The position numbers were made by a program, and so were the translations under genes. Of a DNA stretch of 64,000 nucleotides, positions 36,504 to 47,841 are shown piece by piece. Position 1 is the stretch's first letter; each line of letters opens with the position of its first letter. The notes under the pieces were generated by a model. The model worked only from the letters and a program-made list of their open reading frames with translations, ran no database searches and was not told the origin of the DNA. The stretch covers positions 62,001-126,000 of the forward strand of contig NCSJ02000068.1 of the NCBI GenBank assembly GCA_002812745.2, given 5' to 3'. This DNA comes from Scytalidium lignicola (Eukaryota > Ascomycota > Leotiomycetes).

Positions 36504-38262
36504 TTATTGTATTTCTAAATCGTCTGCTTCACGACTCGACACGCTTCGCCTTTTCCAAAGAAACCATAAGACTACGGCCATGCCAGAAAATCCGGCTGTG
36601 AAAACTATGTAAATCCAGAAGTTGGATGCTACGGTCAACTTATTTCCGTCTTGCGAGTAGACGAAAAAATTTGATCCAAATAGGCTCTGCCATTGGTTTC
36701 AGTTTTGAACAAATTAGAATAGGCTTTCGTGCTTACCGCGAGAAATGTTGCAGGGAGAAATATAGTAGTTATCAGAGCAATGACTGTCATAAATCTAGCG
36801 TCTTTCGTAGACTGTTGAGTGAGTTGTTTCATGAGCACATTCTCTTTGATTCCCTGCTCGGTAAGCTTCTGCATCTCAGAGTTCGCTCGAATATCTAGTA
36901 TGCCTTGCACCTGATCAAGTTTTGTTAGAGCTAGAAGTCACCATACTTGTAACGTAACTTACTAGTTGGTTAATCCCAGCAGACCGTGTAATCAGTGTTT
37001 TGATTCTATCCAAGCTCGTTGTTTGTTCGTACAGGAATTTGTCTAGCGTGCTTGGAATGCTATCAATTTCAACTCTCAAAGCTACCGATCGACACCTCCG
37101 ATTTTTTTCCGTGAAGTCCTTCATTTGGTGGCCGAGCCGAATATTGAGACTCAGTATCTGGCTTAGTCTTTGCAATTTATCTGTTAAAATCTGCAACTTT
37201 CGAAAATCTGAGTAATCCGCTTCCAAGTCGCCTTCAAATTGCGGGCCCTTAATGTTGGTGTAGAAACCTCTATCAACCTAATCTACTCAATCGCTATGAA
37301 AATTCGAAGCGAGCGTTTCTGAACTTACTAGCATGGTGAACTCTTCCTCTAGAAAGACTAAATAGTCTCGCCAATCTTCAGACAAACTAAGTAAAATCAT
37401 TGAATGCAATTGAAATTGATTTAGTGGGATGGTATCGTTGCAACTTCGGAAAACCCGCAATAACCGGTCTTGGAGTTGCTCGGATGCTTGTAGGAAGACC
37501 CAGTTGCACTTCTGGGTGAGCGAGGAATAGTGTTGATATACACCTACTTCTCTGATAGAGAAAGGATCTTTGGGAAAATTTCGATCGTGCCGGGCGACGT
37601 ATTTGATGTTATAACCGATATCTTTGTGATCAGGTTAGCCTATACAAGTGGCGAGAATGGTTGCGTACTATAACCAAAATCTTGGCTCTTCAACGTAGAG
37701 CTACTTTGTATATCTTTGAAAAAGTAATTATTAAAAAAGCCATTGAAGCTTTCTTCAACTGGGTTAATCTTCTCACAGAAAACACGCACTATGTCAAGGA
37801 AATTCGGGTGGACCTTGAGACAGGTGAATAATTTTCGAAAATGTTCTTCGCATATTTGAAGACGGCTCCATGTATGACTTTGATTGAGGAAACTATGAAA
37901 TATTTAGTTCGTAGTAAATAGGATAAAGCGTTAAGACCTACAATATCGAAGTGTCTTGCAGCCGTCTGAAAGCTAAGATCAGCTGCTCGGTTGTTTGGAT
38001 TGGGACTAAATGAACATCGCGCAACCCATCTGCTCCAACCTCAGCAGTTATTGCAAGTATTTGAACAAGTTATCAGACCTTGGGTAGAAGCATGAAGTTC
38101 CAAATACCTAAATGTCGACTCATCCTTGTCCACAAAGAGCTCTTTCGTAAGCTGGCTGATACGGCGGTCAATCCGAGAAGCATCAATATCGAGCAACGAG
38201 AGGCCAAGGTTTTGAGGATAGGTATCCCACCCGTCAAATTCATCGGCATCAAGATGAGACAT
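36504..38262 (-). CDS. CorA-like two-TM protein without GMN motif (one frameshift)
   Basis: Seven exon segments on the minus strand: 38262-37942 (with a one-base frame slip near 38065-38080, possibly hiding further structure), 37892-37669, 37621-37329, 37277-36963, 36910-36737 and 36686-36504; about 502 residues after discounting one base. The N-terminus (MSHLDADEFDGWDTYPQN) is the usual start of fungal CorA-like proteins that lack a clear transporter identity. A central block DGLRDVHLVPIQTTEQLI is followed by FLNQSHTWSRLQICEEHFR and, later, IKYVARHDRNFPKDPFSIRE. A long helix (about 310-430) leads to TM1 (MTVIALITTIFLPATFLA), the turn SLFGSNFF in place of the GMN ion-selectivity loop, and TM2 (FWIYIVFTAGFSGMAVVLWF). 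Without GMN, magnesium transport is doubtful. It is divergent from the kinase-NACHT gene, 347 bp between starts. Frame breaks may be sequencing error or decay. Confidence 0.75.
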
Positions 38263-38609
38263 TTTTAGGTGTAGAGTCAGGAATCATCAGGAGTTTGATA
38301 GTTTCTTTCAAAAAGTTAACTTGAACACCTAAGCGTTCTCCTCGAGCCTCAGTCGATTTAAATAATGGCTGTAGCTAAATCGGCGTGAGTGCAACCCTGC
38401 AACAGAGCCTCACGTACAGTATGTGGACAAAAGTCTAAGCGAATGGCCTTTTTACACCAAAACTCACCTACTTTAGCCTGCATTTAATATTTATTGATAC
38501 TCTAAAATCTGTACGCTATTATTACCACAGCCTGATTTCGAATCGAGAAGACCCCGTTCTTTTCTTAATAGCGGGTTTCCATTTCGACCTCCCCGGATTA
38601 CCTGATAGA
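38263..38609. promoter_or_regulatory. Shared divergent promoter region of CorA-like and kinase-NACHT genes
   Basis: 347 bp between the two start codons. Both promoters must lie here. AT-rich; I see no diagnostic motif. Confidence 0.55.
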
Positions 38610-41600
38610 ATGAATATGAGCGCTATACAGGATGAATCAGCGGATACAGACCCCTGCAATACGGCCTACCACTATCTCGAGCAGAATGAAGTTCAGCTTA
38701 ACAACGAAAATCTTCCTCCGAGAGCTGCTGCTCCATGGTATATACCAATGAGGAGGATTAGAACACTTTTCGAGGATGAGCCAGACGGGCTGAAACTAGA
38801 AACCATCTTTCTCTGCCCTTGCAAACAATGTACAAAAGATGGTGGTTCATGATCGCTCAATAAGTTTCAACAATTTCAATAGGCTCAAAGAGTATGAGCT
38901 AAGGAACGACTATGCAACCATATTTGCCTTGCTCATTTATATACATCGGCCGGGGCTGATCCAAATTTTTCAAAGGCACGAATTAAAATTGCACGAGATG
39001 CAATATCTAGGGGAAGAGAAGCTCGGTGTTCTAAGCAAAGAAAATATTAATTATTTCAATTCCGTTAAGAAAGGAGTGCTGCGATACCAATATAACTTCC
39101 TCGTGAGAACACTAAAGCCTTATTCCGACATCATAGAGATCCCTCCAGAAGAGCTGCTTCCGATTAAGGAAAACCCGGAACCCAAAGGGGAGGGCTCTTT
39201 TGCAGAAGTTCGTTGTTTTGAGTTTCAGGATGAAGATTATCGTTCGAGAGACTTTGGCCAGGTAAATTCTTCCGTGAACTCCCAGCACCGGAAACTGAAT
39301 TCAGACCTCAGATCACCAAATTCGCTCGCAAGATCTTTAAGAAAGGCATGACTAAAGCAGCAGTTAAAGAATGGTACAATTTACAATGTCTCTCAAAAGC
39401 AAACAATCATCAGCATCTTATGCCTGCGCTGGGTGCATATAAGCATGGGAATTTATTCTTCATTCTTCAAGAAGAAGCGGACTTATCCCTTCATGACTAT
39501 CTCAAGGGCCGAGGTGACAAGTATGATTCTGATGAACTTTGGAAGCAGATACAGGGTGTTGCAGATGGATTAGACACACTGCACGAGCTACACAAAGGGA
39601 CCAAAATAGCTTATCACCAGGATTTAAAGCCCGCAAATATCCTAATTGTCAGAAGAACTCTAAAGATCGCGGATTTCGGTTTGCTTGAATTCAAACCTGT
39701 CTCACTTAGTGATACCGAATCCACTGGCGTTGTCAGCGCCCACAACACTGGCTTTTACGCTGCTCCCCGGCGTGGCAGATATACTCGAGAAGATGATGTA
39801 TGGTCACTAGCTTGTATAATATCTGAACTTGCAACATCAGACGTTCAAGGCCGAGATGAAATAGCTAGATACAGGGCTGCTCGCATTGCTGATCCATCTG
39901 GAAAGGATACCCCCAGATTCTTCTTGAAAGAAGAACAGCAAGTTAAAAGTAGTGTACTTGACAAACACAGAGAAATTCAACACATAGTGGAGTTGTGGAG
40001 ACCTACAGGCCAGGACGATGGAATATCCCAGTTCCAAAGGAGTTTCTACAACACAGATTTCTTTCATCTTCTAGACAGCATGTTCCGACACAGCCATAAT
40101 CTCAGCAGTGTTTTAGAGATCCCTAGTCAAGTTGTCATACCCAATGCCGGACAGGTGGCGAAGACAATTGAAAGAATTCGAAGGGAGGCAATTTCAACAC
40201 CGTTGCTCAACACCCAGAACGAAGGGCCCCGTACATTCCTAGGAAGAAATTTTCCGCATGCTGAAGATCTAGTCGTATCTATGGACGGAATTCTAGAAGA
40301 CTTCAAAAAGTGCCTCAATGAAAAGGATGAAAGGAAGTTTCGACTGACTACTTTAGCTGATTGCGAACAATTCCTTGTCAACCTGCAGGCAAGGCAAATT
40401 TCAGAACGACGCCAACAAGCTCTGAAGCGTCTAGACCCTTTTATCAAAGCTTTTGAACAATTTGGACGATTGGTTGACGAATACTGCGACTCCATAAATT
40501 TTATAGCTTTCATCTGGGTGAGAATACCCCACACTCGTTAGGTAGTCGCTTGGTACTAAGTCTCTTTTCTAGGGGCCGTTCAAATTTATACTCGAGGTAT
40601 GACAACTTAAACGCGACTACTAAAGGGTACTAAATACTTTATGCAGACAGCGAGCACTCATACAGATGCATTCAACGATCTTCTTAATATATATAGACAG
40701 ATTGGGCTGAACCAGCCGTCTCAGTCTCAATATGAAGAGCTCTTTCGTAATAAGCCAGAGATGATAACGCCAGTTTTATCTGCGGTTTATTGCGACCTAA
40801 TTAATTTCCACAAGCATACTTTACAGTTTTTCAAACAGCGTCGTGAGTTCCCCGTCAGCAGTTACTTGAGTCCTCATTCTGATCATTGCAGTTTGGAAGT
40901 CTCTCTTTGAGACAACTTGGACGAGGCACAAGTCTCGTTTCTCCAAGCACACTAGTCATGTGGAGTCTCTTCTGGATCCTGTTAAGAATTGCGCCAGTAC
41001 CTTGAATTTTAATAAATTACAAGGTTCTACCCTCATGGGAGATGAACACACCCAAACTAGAATGGAAGATGATCTGAAGCGAAGACAGGCAATTTTCGCT
41101 TGGCTCAAACCTATCGATATGGATAGTGAGCAAGATCACTTTNAAAAAAATCAGAGCTCCTAATACAGGGCAGTGGCTATTAAACCATAAGACGTTCCAA
41201 GAGTGGTTCGACCCACAGCTCAAAACGTCATCTTCGCTTCTGTGGCTTCATGGGAACCCTGGGGCTGGTAAGTGTATCCTTATGAAAATGGTTGCTGTTT
41301 CAGGCTAACCATTGCAAAAGGCAAGACCATTCTTGCATCCATGATTGTAGAAGAAACTAGAAAGATGTCACCAACACCGACAACTCTGTTCTTCTACTTC
41401 AAGCAGGATAATATTGATCGTGACAATTTCAAGACCATGGCTCGTAGCTTACTTGCCCAAGTTCTCAAACAGGACACAGGTATTCTTGACTATGTGTATA
41501 ACAAGTGTTGCAATAGTGGAGAGGCTTTCCTTACTTCCCGTACTCTTATCGAGGAACTTTTACTTTTCGCTTTGGACAATTGTGATTCAGTATATATCGT

Positions 41601-43551
41601 GCTAGATGGTCTAGATAAATGCAGCTCCGGGGAAGAGAAAAAGACCATTGTAACTTTTTTTCGCAATATAATCGAGAAGCCTGACCTAAGTAATCCTGAT
41701 CCCGATCCCGATCGGGTACGTTGCCTGTTCGTTAGTCGTAGAGATAGTGCTCGAAAGGATTTTAGTGGTCTAGCGCGCATCGCTGTGGATTTGGAAAACA
41801 ATGAGGACGATATTGATCATTTCAGCCGCATCCAGTCACAAAAGCTTAGAGAAAAATTCACTATCTCAGAGAAGAAAACTGAAGAGATAGCCACTGTTGT
41901 CTCTGCCTTTGCTGAAGGTAAGCGTTCTCCCGAACATGAAATTGCATTTGGCAAACGTTGACATGGTATTTCTTGTCAGGTATATTCCTGGTTGCAGAGC
42001 TGGTATGGATAAATCTTTGCGGTCAGACCTCCATCGAAGGATTAGAGCAAGAAATGGAGTCACTTCCAATGGAATCTGAACTTGATAAGCTAGATGAAGC
42101 GTACGTATTCGAAGATATCGTTTTGGTAATTTAAGCTTACTTTATCACAGATATGCAAGAATAATGAGGACAATTGAAAATAAACCTGTCCGAGCAGAAC
42201 GCGAAGAAGCTATAATGCTTCTACGTTGGCTCATTTGTGCTAAACGGCCACTGAAATTTCACGAAATACAAACTATGAAGTGCATCAACCTAGAGCAGAG
42301 AGCTGTCGAGTTTGAGCGGCGACGCTTTCGGGTAGGCCCAATGGATCTTTGCGAATCTTTAGTAGATGTTCGAGAAGATGGGACCGTTGAACTGGTCCAT
42401 TTGACGGCAAGAGTGTACGCTGGCCCCATTAAATGCACAATTTCGACAAGAGCTGACTTAGAAACTTTAGCTATTTAGTGAAAAACAAAAACTTTGATAT
42501 CACAGCGGAAGAAATTCGCCTTGCAACTCTCTGCATCGATTACTTGAATCTTCCATTTTTTAGCGACCCATTTCGTAGGCAAGATGTCCTAGATGGAAAC
42601 TACGGGTTCATGGAGTACGCAATCCTGAACTGGATTCGGCACATGGAAGCAGGGCTGTCCTCTAGGTCAGATGAAGACACGTTATTTCAAGGACTTCTCG
42701 AATCTTTTGAGGTGTTTCTTGAGTGCCACTGGAAAAATCCCACGATCGAATTGAAGGTACACAAGCGAACTCTAGACATAATTGATATCTTCAAAGGTTC
42801 CCAAAAGTATAAGCAGATTCAACAAGCTATCTCGTCAACCCAAGAACAGATAGAGCGCTTCGAAGATATGCGTCCTGAGGAACGCGCTCTTGATTTCACA
42901 GAAATCGTCGATGGTGTTCGCAGCCAACTTGAATTAGTCGTATCCAGTATGGTAGACGAGTTGGCAGCTGAGGATTTGAAGCTCAAGTACGGTACTGATC
43001 TGTTTAAATGCCCAAGATTTAGCTGCAAGTATTTCACACATGGTTTTTCCTCCAAAGATGAACGTGATAGACATGTTGAAAGACATGAGAGGCCTGCCCG
43101 TTGCACCGATATAAATTGTACAGGCTTTCGCATCGGCTTCGCAACCGAAGAGCAACTAGCCAGACATCTTAAGGAAACTCACACGAATTTAGCGGATCAA
43201 GATCACTCTTTCCCGACAGATGAGGAGGTTGCTCTGAGCTTAATAGAGTATTCATCTGTGATTGACACTGTCCCCAACTCGCCACAACTTTTCATCGCCG
43301 AGGAGTTTGAAATGGAGCCTGAACCAGAACCTCGGGCAGACAACGCGGCACAGCCCGCACAATATTTAAGACCCTCAAAGCGCACAAAGATGCCGCAAGA
43401 GTTTATATGCGGTTATTGTGGCAAAAAATATGTTGAATTAAGCACAGCAAGAGGTTGCGTAATNTGGGGTTACTCAAATATATTGTGGTGTTGTAGTGTA
43501 GCTACGTACGTACAAGTGAAGCTAACTACTAGAAAGGGAAGTCACGTGTAA
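38610..43551 (+). CDS. Protein kinase-DUF7708-NACHT-zinc finger protein (NLR/STAND-like), frame broken twice
   Basis: Exons inferred: 38610-39261, 39312-40517, 40573-40596, 40647-40842, 40892-41267, 41321-41917, 41980-42100, 42151-42414, 42462-43551; about 1507 residues after discounting one base near 38847 and the N at 41143. Kinase domain about 190-430: glycine loop GEGSFAEV, lysine in FARKIF, catalytic loop HQDLKPANIL (Gln replaces the usual Arg), DFG present, APR instead of APE. It looks catalytically competent. DUF7708-like segment about 600-760 (FGRLVDEYCDSINFIAFIWG). NACHT ATPase: Walker A GNPGAGKT (~811), Walker B VYIVLDGLDKC (~910), winged-helix block LLRWLICAKRPLKFHEIQ (~1080). C2H2-type fingers from ~1326 (FKCPRFSCKYF, RHVERHERPARC, RHLKETH). 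A last finger (FICGYCGKKY) lacks its histidines; the end beyond 43455 is uncertain because of the N at 43464. No ANK, WD or TPR repeats follow. Known fungal NACHT proteins with kinase N-termini act or are proposed in non-self recognition; a role here is inference. Confidence 0.8.
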
Positions 43552-43818
43552 TAGGTGAAACGTGGTGCCTAAGGTGGCAACTAGGATATCACAACATTTT
43601 ATTTACCACTATTATTTTATTATACTGTACGTGGTGATCCGTAACATCTAAGGAGGTTTTCCGTTGTTTAAATCCTTGATAAGTGTATGTATAATCAATG
43701 TATATATAGTGTCGACAATATGAGTTAAATACACGTCAGGGTGGGTATCTTATTTACAATTATATATATGCTCTCCAACTTCAAACCAAAAGAGAGAAGG
43801 NAAAAAAGAAACACGAAT
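43552..43818. other. Convergent intergenic region
   Basis: 267 bp between the kinase-NACHT and MNR2-like stop codons. AT-rich, with an N at 43801 beside an A run. Confidence 0.5.
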
Positions 43819-45736
43819 CTATACATACGGAAACCCGGTCTTCCTCTTCAACAACAGCGCCTCCTTCTTTAATCTCCCCTTCCGACTCTTACTAATTCCT
43901 CTCCTCTGCACCAATCTCGCCATATACCAAAAGATCATATCCTTCATCAAGAATGCAACAACCACAAACGACACCGGCAACGCAATGATCCAAAAATAGC
44001 TCTCGTTATGATTAATGCTTGGGAAACGCTTGATATTCATCCCAAAGTATCCCGTGAGGAAAGTCAGGGGTAGGAAGATGATCGTGGTGACGGTGAGTTG
44101 CTTCATGGACTCGTTTTGCAACGCGGAGATGGTGTTGAAGATTAAATCTATCATCCCATCGGCGCTGCGTCGCATTTGGTCCAGGGACTCGGTTATTAGG
44201 ATGCAGTGATCTTCCACGTCGCCGAGGTAGGTTTGAGCCAGTGCGCTGATTTTCACGCCGGAGCTATTTGCATCGTTTCTTCCGCCCATGAGTGAAAGGG
44301 CGGCGTTCTTGTGGTCTCGAAGGGCGTTTAGAAGGCTTACGATTGGACTGATGAAGTTCCTCATCATGGTGACCTCGCTGGTGAGGATGTAGAGACTTTT
44401 AGTATGGTGGATGCTTGGTTTGGTCAGGACGTCTAATTCTAGGTTTCCGATCACGTCTTGGTAGGCTGATATTACGGGGATGGCGAGATCGATTATGGCG
44501 TCGATTATTGCTTGCGTTATCATTGAGGCGTCACAGCTGCGGCGGAGGATTGTGTCTGGCGTGCCGAGACGGTGCAGAATGGGGATTTCGATATCATCTG
44601 CGGATAATTCGAAGAATGATATGACGGTGTTATCTAATGTGGAAGTTAATTGCATTGAATCATGTAAGAGAGATATGGTATAAAGGGGGGATTTGAATCT
44701 GCATACTACTTGTCAGAAATATCGAGACCTGCTCCACGCTGACAGCTAGGTTCTTCTTTGTTAACTCCGAGTTCCTCTCCATAAATGACGCGCGCTCTTG
44801 ATTTGGTCCTGCGTGATATCTTTGTAGTGTTCTCGGTTTTAGAGCTGCAGCCTGTGACATAGCGTTGTGTGGATCCGAAAACCCGTTTCTCTGGTTTAAG
44901 AAACCGCCGTTGAACCTCGGTCCCCTATCGTCGTCTTCTGAACCTGAGAATAAATTACGCCACAACTTGGAGAATTTGGACCTCCTGGATTTCTTTGAGC
45001 TGCCTCCCAGACTTTTTTCGTCACTATCTGCACTTGAATCGTCGTCATCATCCTCATGCAGATGGATGAGTTTTTGAAGCGTTAGAACGATATATGTATG
45101 ATCCGTATACCTATATTCAATTAGCTTAAGACCATCGACTAGAAATATATGTTTCTCCTATCCTCACCAATCTGCCTTGGTCCGGTTATCTGTATTCATA
45201 AGATCCTCAACCGCCAATCTATGGAAATTTCCATACTTCGCTAGAGCCTGAATTACATCCCAGCTCAACCCGTTAACATTAATCCACCGACACTTGATCC
45301 ACTCCGCCTGCGGTTCCTCCAAAAATGATATTAGAGGCTTATTACTAAAATCGTTCATGACCATATCGTTCTCGCTGAAATCCACGACCGTTATCTGGCA
45401 CTCCTCGTGGAGCATTGGCATTTGATGTCTCCCGCCATTGGGTTTCAAGGGATCGAGGCCGGGCTCTTGACCTGGATGCCAATTTGGCTCTAACGGGGTG
45501 CGATCGACCGTTCTAAATGTTTTGACAGTGCCAGAGCGGGTGAGCCGTCTCTTGATAAACATTTCAGGACTGATATCAGCGCCATCGGGATCCGACTGTA
45601 TGGTCTGAAGGCGTGGCAGCTGATGTAAGGCAGTAGAGCGCGCCTGCTCTCCATCGAGGTCATAATGCACTTGATGGGTTGGCGAAGATGTAGGAGGTGC
45701 TGAGTTTTCAGCATAGTCGTGAATGTTGGACAACAT
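43819..45736 (-). CDS. CorA-family Mg2+ transporter, MNR2/ALR type
   Basis: Magnesium (and possibly other divalent cation) transporter of the vacuolar or plasma membrane. Exons on the minus strand: 45736-45168, 45110-44710, 44633-43819; 594 residues. The N-terminal ~130 residues are disordered. The cytosolic funnel begins near [17 protein letters not shown]; an acidic then basic low-complexity loop ([13 protein letters not shown]) lies at about 210-240. The helix blocks [19 protein letters not shown] and [17 protein letters not shown] are typical of ALR/MNR2. TM1 ([19 protein letters not shown]) ends in the GMN ion-selectivity motif, then NESYFW and TM2 ([13 protein letters not shown]), and a basic tail. 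All expected elements are present, in contrast to the neighbouring CorA-like gene at 36.5-38.3 kb. MNR2 (vacuolar) versus ALR1 (plasma membrane) cannot be settled here. Confidence 0.9.
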
Positions 45737-46580
45737 CTTTTATAAATGGCGAAGAATTAATTAGGTGATTTGGCGGATTGACTCGAAGAAACCAAAAAGA
45801 AACGAATGCTCAAGAATGGAATGACAGTCTTGCTACGTCACTGACTGCAGGAAGTAATGCTGGCAGCATAGAATTACGCTGCAATATACTGCAGGTCGAC
45901 TGTCGCAAACATCGGCGCGCAAGAGTAATGGAATGAAGACATTGCCAGAGAAAGAAAGAGTTGGGAATAAAAAAAGGAGATTTCTTTGAGCTGAGCTGTC
46001 AAGCCGTGTAGACATACGAAGTAGCTGGGGTCCAGGGAAGTACAGTAAGCCCAGATGTGGCATTGCACCATTATTGGTGTTCTGTAATTAGGTGAAACAA
46101 GCTTTTGCGACCCCACCAAACCAGGTGCATTGACCCTGTTATCTTTCTCTAGTGATCCCTAAAATTATATCCTGTTTCAAAGAAGATCTCTACTGCTACA
46201 GTAGGCACTACGGGTACAGCACTACGGGTACAATACGTCCGCCACGCACATTTTGTCGTTTCGTCTATATTGAATTCAATATAACGTTCGGTGGTTTTGT
46301 TAGAAAAGGTTGCATTGTAGAAGCGCCTAGTTAAGTTACGAGTCGAGACAAGTTTAGAACACGAGCCAGGTATAGAATCCTTAAGAAAAGTGGAGACCAG
46401 AAGGGATTTGGATAAATGACTTCTTCTTTGACCTAAGAATACTGACGAACACATAACATAGAAAAAATATTGTCAGAATCATCTCAAACTACATACACTG
46501 ACACACAATATAACCCTTAAAAAAGACAAAGCTAGAAGTGAAGAGAAGACACTGGGGTATGAAAATCGTCTCCGAGAGAT
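45737..46580. other. Intergenic region
   Basis: 844 bp between two minus-strand genes: promoter of the MNR2-like gene and 3' end of nothing else (the next gene upstream ends at 46581). A short tandem duplication CACTACGGGTACA occurs twice at about 46205-46232. No gene supported. Confidence 0.55.
46206..46232. repeat. 13-14 bp tandem duplication
   Basis: CACTACGGGTACAG is directly followed by CACTACGGGTACAA. Small and simple; it may be a duplicated protein-binding site in the MNR2-like promoter or replication slippage. Confidence 0.8.
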
Positions 46581-47841
46581 TTAATGCTTATGTAGCTTTG
46601 ACTTGATCTTTTCTGCGAACCCGCGTTTGTGTCCTTTCTCCCCATTCGAGTCAGGAGATGGTTCCTCATCCTTTCCACCCTTTTCAGGTTCACGGTGAAT
46701 GCCCTTCTCGTCAAGGAGGCCTAGGGAACAAGCAACGTTAGCAAACCCTTTCCAAGAATGGTTTTGTCATACGCCGAAGCAAGATGGTAGGTGGACTTAC
46801 GATCAGCTTCCCGCCCAGCACCCGGATTAGCAGCGTCAAAATCTCCTCCCTCAGCCTTCATACCCGTACTCTTGATATACTTCTCGCCGGTTCCCTCTCC
46901 ATGGCTTTCGGATTGTGGTTTCTCACCGTCTCCACCAGCAGACCCAACTCCCATATTGCCGCCCATATCGCCACCTCCACGTCCTGCCTCATCTTCCAAT
47001 GGCACTGGGCTGGGTCCAGACGCATCAAAGTTCTGTGCATCCTCAGCATCCCTTTTTGTCTCCTCAACAGCACTGCGCTCTCTCCCGCTTGGTTCATCCA
47101 TAGGTCTATCAGCGCCCTGCTGTTTCTGCATTTCTCGGTTTCCACTTGACGGGTCCCCTACTACCATGTTGCCGGCATTATCAGCTGCATTAGAGGGCGG
47201 GTTATCATCAATCCTGTCTGTGGGTTGATCATCCCTTGGCCTTGTGTTTATCTTATCTGCATAGTTGTCTCCCCGACTGTCGTCTATGTTTGTTATATTT
47301 CCTGGTGTACTACTCTTAGTAGCTGTGTTTGGATCAATGTTGCGCCCAGCTGCGTTAGAAGAGACATCGTTTAATCTGAAGTCACTATCTCGTCCCTTTG
47401 TAGAGCTACTCATATCTCCTTCGGTGAATCTACTGGTGCTTGACTTTCCCGAAGCAAACTCGTTAGGCGCATTGTTTTTATTGATGTTGTTGCTGCTGTT
47501 GTCTGAAGTATTATAGTTCGTCGGGTTGCTGTTGATCCTGTCTGTGGAAGAACTGGTGTTTATTGCACCGGTATTATCTACACCTGGTTCTGAGAGCATC
47601 GTTAGCCTTCGATTGAACCCCGGTGAATTTGGATAACGCATGTTCTATCACAACCTATAATAAAGGGTCCTCTAGAAGTTTACTTACCATCTTTGTTTCC
47701 TGCATCATATGGCTCACCACTCCTGACATCACCCATTTCGCCGGAGCGAGGCTCCTGACCTGACTGGGCGGCCGGATGGGACTCGTTATCGCCGAAAAGG
47801 AGTTTTGAGGCTTGAGAGGCCATATTACTGACAGCTTGCAT
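46581..47841 (-). CDS. Hydrophilic disordered protein with a dehydrin K-segment-like C-terminus
   Basis: Exons on the minus strand: 47841-47688, 47589-46801, 46720-46581; 360 residues. The body is almost free of large hydrophobic residues and rich in Asn, Ser, Asp, Gly, Thr and Glu (for example NYNTSDNSSNNINKNNAPN), so it should be intrinsically disordered and heat-soluble. The first ~20 residues (MQAVSNMASQASKLLFG) can form a short amphipathic helix. The C-terminal exon reads GLLDEKGIHREP-like sequence and ends in GFAEKIKSKLHKH, which resembles the plant dehydrin K-segment core (KKGIMDKIKEKLPG): a short Lys-rich amphipathic helix after an acidic region. I do not recognise a named family. A stress-protective (LEA/dehydrin-like) role is inferred from composition and this helix only. 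Confidence 0.72.

Noticed and set aside
34257..38262. Repeat-induced point mutation as the cause of the broken genes
   Set aside because: The lesions are single-base indels; I see no excess of C-to-T-derived stop codons in the affected frames.
38610..40517. Two separate genes, a kinase and a NACHT protein
   Set aside because: The kinase and the start of the DUF7708-like region share one exon without a stop, and later introns keep frame into Walker A.
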